Of a DNA stretch of 64,000 nucleotides, positions 57,441-64,000 are shown in pieces. Source of the stretch: Neoechinorhynchus agilis (Eukaryota; Acanthocephala); contig CM121343.1 of NCBI GenBank assembly GCA_051530055.1, positions 3,348,001 to 3,412,000 of the forward strand, in the 5' to 3' direction. The translations under genes were made by a program, and so were the position numbers. Below the pieces are notes generated by a model. That model was not told the origin of the DNA, made no database searches, and saw only the letters and a program-made list of their open reading frames with translations. Position 1 is the stretch's first letter, and the number at the start of each line of letters is the position of its first letter.

Positions 57441-58250
57441 TGGAGGATTTACAATAAGAACACATTTCACTTGTTAATCCAAAAAGAATAGGACCAATTT
57501 CCTCGTTTGGGTCCTCACAAAAATACTCAATTTCTGCTGGATTATATGAATGTTGATTATGGACTGGATCGCGGGTTCGAAAGTCGGTGGTTATTCTTAT
57601 GAGGTTGGGTCTTTCCTCCTTTTCATTTCGGTTGATGGTATGGAAAAATGAGGGGGGCGGTTGGGAGAGGATGAAATGAATTGGGATTTGAAATTCGGGA
57701 GGCAAACTCACGGGTTTAATCGTTGACGGGAATACACGTTTATTTCTTAATCCAAAAAGAATAGGACCAATTTCCTCGTTTGGGTCCTCACAAAAATACT
57801 CGATTTCTGATAGATTAAATGAATGTTGATTATGGACTGGATCCGCGGGTTCGAAAGTCGGTGGTTATTCTTATGAGGTTGGGACTTTCCTCCTTTTCAT
57901 TTCGGTTGATGGTATGGAAAAATGAGGGGGGCGGTTGGGAGAGGATGAAATGAATTGGGATTTGAAATTCGGGAGGCAAACTCACGGGTTTAATCGTTGA
58001 CGGGAATAGCACGTTTATTTCTTAATCCAAAAAGAATAGGACCAATTTCCTCGTTTGGGTCCTCACAAAAACACTCGATTTCTGATAGGCCAAATGAATG
58101 TTGATTATGGACTGGATCGCGCGGGTTCGAAAGTCGGTGGTTATTCTTATGAGGTTGGGACTTTCCTCCTTTTCATTTCGGTTGATGGTATCGAAAAATG
58201 AAGGGAGGATGAAATGAATTTGGATTGTTTTGCTCATGTGAAAAGGAAAC
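57441..58250 (-). repeat. Tandem triplication of a ~275-bp unit
   Basis: Copies begin near 57476, 57750 and 58025 with TTAATCCAAAAAGAATAGGA; a fourth partial copy is at 29690-29870. Each unit read on the minus strand encodes NRNEKEE, TTDFRTR and CEDPNEEIGPILFG peptides, in shifting frames since 275 is not a multiple of 3. The last copy is shortened. Confidence 0.85.
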
Positions 58251-59397
58251 GACTTTAGAGTTATTGTTGGCGGATTATTCGTCTTAATTGTTGAGTTTTG
58301 CGCAAATAAACACAGACCCCGATGTTTTTTCCCGTTGATTAACGGACTAGCCTTCTAGATCGGATTGAGATTATGTGAAAGATATTTCCAAACGATTTTT
58401 AGACATTAAAACGGCATGTCGTGTCTTTGAATACTTTAGACACTGTTTGAATTCCCTTGCAGGACCCAAATTCGCTACAAACAACGCCAACCTTTTGTAA
58501 ACCGGCCTTCTGACGCAAAAATCGTTGAGCAGTTTATTTAAATCCATTCGTGCACTTTGTGTAAGTTAGCCCGACCGCAGCGTTTCGTTTATTTCCGATA
58601 GAGCTCAAAGACTGAATGCAAATTTGGTCGGGTAGTTATTCACCGCCCACATTGTACGGCTACGGTCCATCATCAATTGACATTCCTTCGGAATTGAATG
58701 GAATGATTGCGCCATTGTCATTTTATACAGCAAGTGCTTACAATTTTTGGACGTTGAATGGTAATGAGCGTAACCGTAAGTGAATGCTCAATGAGTCTAC
58801 ATTGGTTATTCGTGGTCGTGTAGCTTTATCACAAGTCGATTTAAGAGAAGCATTATGAATAGTGAGAAATTAACAACTCTACACATATATTGTAAAGTTG
58901 TTGAAATGTACATCAAAAAGTTAGAATGAGCAGTTGTAGTAACTCACTGAGTCAATGTTAGGAGCATGCGTTTCAACAGCTTCTCACAGTCACCCACATA
59001 TTCTCCATGGTGCAGACTGCTCGATTTGTCATTCTTGGCGGCGGCGGTGGTGGTGGTGGAGAACCCTCCTTTCAACATTCCGCGCCCCACCTGTGCAATG
59101 GTAAAAACCTTAGACTTTCAACCGAACTGTCATCTCAATGAATGCTCCCTAAGTCGATGATATCGTCTTAGAAGAAGAAGAGAAGTAACGCAATTTGTGT
59201 GTGTGTGAAACAAGTGGAGCAACAACATTGCTTGTACGCTTTAATGATTTTGGTCTTAATGAAATCATTCTAGATTCTCTTATAAGAAAGAGAAGGTTGC
59301 TTTGCGGAATCAGTAACGTTGCCCACAGTCCTATTGCACTTTTTATTATTTGCTTATGCAAAATCAATACCATGTTCCAATAGGCACCACACAAACT
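58251..59397. other. Upstream region of the 59.4-kb gene
   Basis: No recognised gene; a (GGC/GGT)n tract at 59038-59057. May carry 5' UTR exons. Confidence 0.35.
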
Positions 59398-61920
59398 ATG
59401 AGATCGAGGCAAGGTAAATCTATTCGATCATGAATAAATTTTCAAAACGACCCCTCGTACAAAAACACTTAAAATAATCTCTTCATATTTAGAACTTCTG
59501 GCTACTGATAGTTATAGCGACGGTTCGCAGTTACCACCTAAGAGTCATGGCGCTTTTAGCCCTAAGATTCCAATTGCAAATGGAAAGGAAGAGTTTGGAG
59601 GACGGATGACAGTTCAGTCTCCTAGAAACCACCGTCGAAAATTATATCATCCAACACCGACGATAGGCCAACCAACCACCGGCCCCGTTGGGCCCGTCTA
59701 TCCAAGTTTTGACAGTAAGTCAAAGCGTTTCCGACACCAAATTCCCTACGTGTTTAATCATAGAAGGACCTATCAGGGGTCGTAGCATTTCCCCTGTACA
59801 ACAGCCAACATTTCCACATTCAGGCGTACCACCTACAATATCCCAACACAAAAGTTTTCAACGAAACTACGATGAATCGTATCAACGAACAAGGAAAAAA
59901 CGATCGAAAAGTGTTAGCGGTTCATCGTCCACTTCAAGTGATTGGTATGTTATACCTCGAGGAAAAGGACATCATCAACATAGACCACCACCGCATTACC
60001 GCTACAAGGGCAAATTTGATATCAATACGATGACTAAAAAGATTTCCCGTGTTCCATACAATCCTCCTCCTCCCATGCCACATGAATATCCGGAACCACC
60101 GACATTTTTCCCGCCTCCGCCAATGCCGGAGATGATCCCCGTTCATTGCAGCAGGCCTTATTTTGACACACAGGCAACCTGCGGTGAAGGACAAGTACCC
60201 CCCTTCTTCGATCAGATGGGTGGAATGGCGAATGCTCTTCCTTCAAGACCACAAAGTCTATCGTCGATGCCTTACTTTCAAGGCGGCGGCGGCGGCGCCG
60301 GCGTCGGCGGCGGATTTAGTAATCCACCTATTCCACCGGGAGCGACGATACTTGCTCAGTACGTCAAGGACTTGGATGAACAACATAGCTTTAATCCAAT
60401 GTATCCTCCACCAATCTCACATCCAATTCATGATGAAAGTCAATCGTTTTCATATCAACATGATATGCCTCCATTGATGCCCCATCATTCAGCGCCGCCG
60501 AGATTCGAGAGGGTAATGGAAACCTGCGTTCCAAGCCAAGAAGTCATTGAAATATACAAAAAGAAGGTTTGCTACAAAATCACTTTTCACATATTTCATC
60601 CGCATTACCCAGAAAAAACGGCGTCCGAACTATGGACACCACTTGGACCAAATGCGTAAAGATATTATAAGTAGTCTAACGTAGGTATCTCCATGAGACC
60701 TTTTTAATATAAAGTTTATCCGATTTCAGATCAGAGTTGCAAAAACTTGAACGAGTCGAAGGTTCGCCAACTTTTTTTTGCTGTTGTTGCTGCTATTCTA
60801 ACCCGCTTTTCACTTAGGTACAAAAGGCGGGCATGACCAACAACAACAACCGGTAAAGGTTATAGTCCAGCCAATTCAACCTGTCTTCTACATGCCACAA
60901 AATACGACTTCTCAGACTAGTAGTCAAGCAGCTCCGTCGGTAGTCTACGTACCTAGAAACGTATACGTTCCGGTTGTAAAGCCAGTTTTTGTTCCGCGTG
61001 AACGTGTTATAGTGCGTCCACAAGTCGTCCATGTTGCAAGACCTGTCGTAATTGACCGACCTGTACCAGTATCTCAACGGCCGATTGTAATTGAACGAGA
61101 AAAACCTATTCCTTATCCAGTCAGAACACCAGTTCACTTCCAAGACGGAACTGGACAAATGGAGGAACACAGTGTTCAAGAACAGTACGTTTACGCTGAC
61201 AATATTCCTGCGGCGTATGGTGGACGCACCGGGGAGTTTGCTTACGGTCTAAATTATGGTTACCAACCTACGGATGACCGGTATCGCTATGTTGTGTCCG
61301 GCTGTGACTATTCAGGCCCCGTCAACATTGAAGTCCTTAGTCAAGGTCAAGTAATTGCCCGGCGGTCAGCACAAGTAGAACACATTGGTGGTACACATCA
61401 CGGATACCAACAAACTAACTATGGCAGCATTCAACACTCGGCTTCACTGGGTTCAGTGCATCAGTATAATCACCAGTATAATACGCAGCCTCTTGTTGGA
61501 AGCCCACATCACTTTGAACTCGGTGTAGAAGCAACTGACGTTGATCGAGTCGCAGCACATCATCATCAAGGAATAATGGTGGGCGATTCTCAGGGACAGA
61601 CTGGTAAAAGCTTTGAAGTGCTAGATCCAAACGGAAATGGAGAATGGGAACGTGTAGACTCTAGAATCCTCCAGGATAGATATGGATCATCTGCAGTCCG
61701 GATGGCACAGTTAACTAACCAGGATGAATATCGAATGGAAGATAATCTTACTGGGATGCCCCATGATACGGCTTCATCCTCATTTGAACGCCTTACTACA
61801 AATGGGCTTCGAACTCACGAGGGACAAGAATTTTCGCCTGAAAACCCCATGATGACGATGATGAATGATGCGACCGGTGCTGATGTGGCGCATAAAATTC
61901 AATTACCCGTTCGCACATAG
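59398..61920 (+). CDS. 747-aa Pro-rich protein with a Val-Pro repeat block
   Basis: Six exons (59398-59413, 59493-59714, 59764-60566, 60613-60680, 60730-60761, 60818-61920) sum to 2244 nt, exactly 748 codons, with introns of 79, 49, 46, 49 and 56 nt; phase agreement across all five introns strongly supports the model. The product starts MRSRQELLATDSYSDG. It contains a basic Ser-rich stretch (TRKKRSKSVSGSSSTSSDW), a Pro-rich region (YNPPPPMPHEYPEPP), a Gly tract, a short coiled-coil-like helix (HHLDQMRKDIISSL and SELQKLERVEG), and then about 70 residues of Val-Pro-Arg repeats (VYVPRNVYVPVVKPVFVPRE...VVIDRPVPVSQRPIVIERE) like those of articulins and alveolins. The C-terminal third is Gln/His/Gly-rich. 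A cytoskeletal or membrane-skeleton role is a guess from the repeat. Confidence 0.85.
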
Positions 61921-62149
61921 TAGTGAGCTTAGAAACATCTTTTTAATAAACATTTATAATCCAAAGGGCCTAACATTTCCACGCCTAAAGTGCCTTATTT
62001 TCTGATTTCGTTCTTGATTTATTGAGCGAAAATAAATCAACACTTTTTTGTTATTTATGATGATTACGAGGCTTAAATCGACATCTAAGAAGATCGGCCA
62101 TGCTAAATATATATCGCATTATTTCATACTAACATTTTAGAATAATAAA

Positions 62150-62962
62150 TTTATTGTCATATATCATTGTCCTCGGGGTGAATTTGAGTGTACGTTGGCG
62201 AATCCTGTCCCCGGTGTTATCGATACTCATTTATTTTAGAAATATTTCGCAAGGTTTTCCTTGCCTCTTCAGTCTATCTAAAATGGAGGGCATTAACAGC
62301 ACCATTTTAGATAGACTGAAGAGGCAAGGAAAAACCTTGCGAAATATTTCTAAAATAAATGAGTAACGAAAACACTGGGGACAGGATTCGCCAACGTACA
62401 AGATATTGATTTAGTATTCTTAAAATAGATATTGATTTCATATATCATTGTCCTCGGGGTGAATTTGAGTGTACGTTGGCGAATCCTGTCCCCGGTGTTT
62501 TCGTTACTCATTTATTTAAGAAATATTTCGCAAGGTTTTCCTTGCCTCTTCAGTCTATCTAAAATGGAGGACATTAACAGCACCATTTTAGATAGACTGA
62601 AGAGGCAAGGAAAAACCTTGCGAAATATTTCTAAAATAAATGAGTAACGAAAACACTGGGGACAGGATTCGCCAACGTACAAGATATTGATTTAGTATTC
62701 TTAAAATAGATATTGATTTCATATATCATTGTCCTCGGGGTGAATTTGAGTGTACGTTGGCGAATCCTGTCCCCGGTGTTTTCGTTACTCATTTATTTTA
62801 GAAATATTTCGCAAGGTTTTCCTTGCCTCTTCAGTCTATCTAAAATGGAGGACATTAACAGCACCATTTTAGATAGACTGAAGAGGCAAGGAAAAACCTT
62901 GCGAAATATTTCTAAAATAAATGAGTAACGAAAACACCGGGGACAGGATTCGCCAACGTACA
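62150..62962. mobile_element. Three tandem 281-bp palindromic units with hammerhead-like arms
   Basis: Each unit starts ATATCATTGTCCTCGGGGTG, has a ~97-bp left arm (GTACGTTGGCGAATCCTGTC ...), a 16-nt centre (GGAGGACATTAACAGC) and a right arm that is nearly its exact complement. Units repeat every 281 bp. In the right arms (plus strand, CUGAAGA at 62316, 62597 and 62878) the order is UAGA, CUGAAGA, G, GCAAGG-loop-CCUUGC, GAAA, AUAU, U, UCUA. The left arms give the same motif on the minus strand. Spacers between units contain AGATATTGATTTAGTATTC. Confidence 0.92.
62312..62352 (+). ncRNA. Hammerhead-like ribozyme in unit 1
   Basis: Stem I UAGA (62312-62315) with UCUA (62349-62352), 4 perfect pairs; core CUGAAGA 62316-62322; extra G 62323; stem II GCAAGG (62324-62329) with CCUUGC (62335-62340), 6 perfect pairs; GAAA 62341-62344; self-complementary AUAU 62344-62347 as stem III; cleavage expected after U62348. 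Further pairing (AUUUUAG with UAAAAU) can extend stem I beyond an internal loop. The same motif repeats at +281 and +562. Confidence 0.55.
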
Positions 62963-63790
62963 ATAATAAATTTATGTTTAATCCTATGCAAAATGATTCC
63001 TAATTCACATTTTTTATTAAAAGATTCTTATTCCTACAATGTGTTCTGAGTAATCAAATTTTTATAAATGGAATATACAATTATCGAAAGCAATGCAAAA
63101 CTTCCATCTAAAAAATAATGACGAATCGGGATTAAAAGGGTGCAAAACCCGCCAATATAAATCCATTCTCAAAAAATAAGTCACAACATTTGATAATCTG
63201 ACAAGTTTCTTAGAAAATTCAATGAAGACAAGGAACCTTAAAAATGAAATCTACAAAGCTAAAGTTTCTATTCTCAATAAAACATCTCCAATCCGAGATT
63301 ACGACCACCACATCTTCAACTCTATAATCCCAAAGGATTTTCTCTTGACGGTGACTTCGTGTTTCCTTAAACGGATAAAACCGAAAGTTTACTTCAAAGA
63401 TAAATAATAAGCAGAAATAAACTGCTTTTCTGCGCATTGATTAAGAAATATTTTATTACTTTCGTCCTTTTTTCCATTTGATGGAATCTTCGAACTAAGC
63501 TATTAATTTTAACCATTGTTTAAAAACGCATGAAATAATCATCGACAGGAAATCCTCAAGGATGATAGAGTAGGAGATGTGGTCATCGTAATAGTTAATA
63601 GAAATTATTTTATTGGATTGAGGTATTTCGCGAGCCTCGCCTGAATCAGTAAAATACTTTTTACCTTTGGATTACGATCCCCGCATCTCCATCCTTGAAT
63701 TTGTTGGTCTTTCTTAAAGGTGCGATGAATGTAGAGTCATAGAGTCTGATTTTGCCCATTTTTATTAAAAGAAAAAGTGCTTCGAACTTT
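62963..63790. other. No gene recognised
   Basis: AT-rich; holds a decayed hammerhead-like half motif on the minus strand near 63605-63645 (GCGAGGCTCGCGAAATACCTC). Confidence 0.4.
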
Positions 63791-63799
63791 GAACGCAGG

Positions 63800-63915
63800 A
63801 TAAAACTCACTTCTGAGGATCCGGGGGGGGTTTGTACAAACTTGAGAGTCTAAGGTGATTCAATCACTTCTCGGATTTAAGAGACCGGTTTGTCTGTATG
63901 TTCAAAAACCGTTAA
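63800..63915 (+). mobile_element. SINE tail fragment
   Basis: GTTTGTACAAACTTGAGAGT followed by TCACTTCTCGGATTTAAGAG matches the 3' part of the 51-54 kb SINE units; 5' truncated and disrupted by a G tract. Confidence 0.65.
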
Positions 63916-64000
63916 ACACGAAATCTTTTAGAATGTTCATATCTTTAGGAAAAGCGGCTTATTTACGACGGAAGCGTCTTTTAGACGATGGGGCGCCTTT

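Overview
This is eukaryotic, animal DNA with no sign of bacterial organisation. It is AT-rich, its genes are split by many very short introns (mostly 44-53 nt, GT-AG, acceptors often AAG, one GC-AG), and it is full of tandem and fold-back repeats. The gene set (arrestin, INPP5A, choline kinase, RPA1 and RPA2, PKA regulatory subunit, cytosolic PheRS beta, a Ly6/quiver-type protein, a cadherin-related protein) is metazoan. The compact introns suggest a small invertebrate, perhaps a nematode-like ecdysozoan, but the sequence alone does not settle the phylum.

Layout. 0-2.6 kb: a ZAD-like cysteine protein and a C2H2 zinc-finger protein (+). 3.9-5.1 kb: GGATCC minisatellite beside a fold-back element. 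6.1-6.5 kb: tRNA-derived SINE (-). 6.8-8.7 kb: beta-arrestin-type arrestin (+). 9-11 kb: SINE fragment, small duplications and a tandem repeat. 12.5-18.05 kb: 15-exon INPP5A-type inositol polyphosphate 5-phosphatase (+) with three fold-back elements in one intron. 18.3-20 kb: 108-bp satellite. 20.5-21.6 kb: three fold-back elements. 21.66-22.6 kb: RPA2 (+). 23.75-25.1 kb: 80-bp repeat and a long pyrimidine tract. 25.3-27.0 kb: choline/ethanolamine kinase (+), convergent with a Gemin7-like gene (-). 27.9-28.5 kb: Ly6-like GPI-anchored protein (+). 29-30.9 kb: LINE relic and a hammerhead-like motif. 31.1-32.1 kb: PKA regulatory subunit (-). 33.8-34.5 kb: orphan two-exon gene. 36-38 kb: second LINE relic and a 33-bp minisatellite. 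39.3-40.7 kb: WD40 protein. 41.6-44.0 kb: RPA1. 45.3-47.4 kb: FARSB. 48.9-49.8 kb: aerolysin-fold protein (-). 51.3-54.2 kb: nine-copy tandem array of the SINE. 54.6-57.1 kb: cadherin-related membrane protein (-). 57.4-58.25 kb: 275-bp triplication. 59.4-61.9 kb: six-exon gene for a 747-aa Pro/Val-rich protein. 62.15-62.96 kb: three tandem 281-bp palindromic units.

The genes are independent, not an operon. RPA1 and RPA2 are two subunits of one ssDNA-binding complex. Arrestin, INPP5A and PKA-R belong to GPCR, IP3 and cAMP signalling.

The most unusual signal is a dispersed set of fold-back elements whose arms carry hammerhead-ribozyme-like cores (CUGAnGA, a hairpin, GAAA, a 4-nt self-complementary stem III, a cleavage-site U or C). 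In the best cases the flanks also pair as stem I. I propose a retrozyme-like or fold-back family carrying hammerhead motifs; catalytic activity is unproven.
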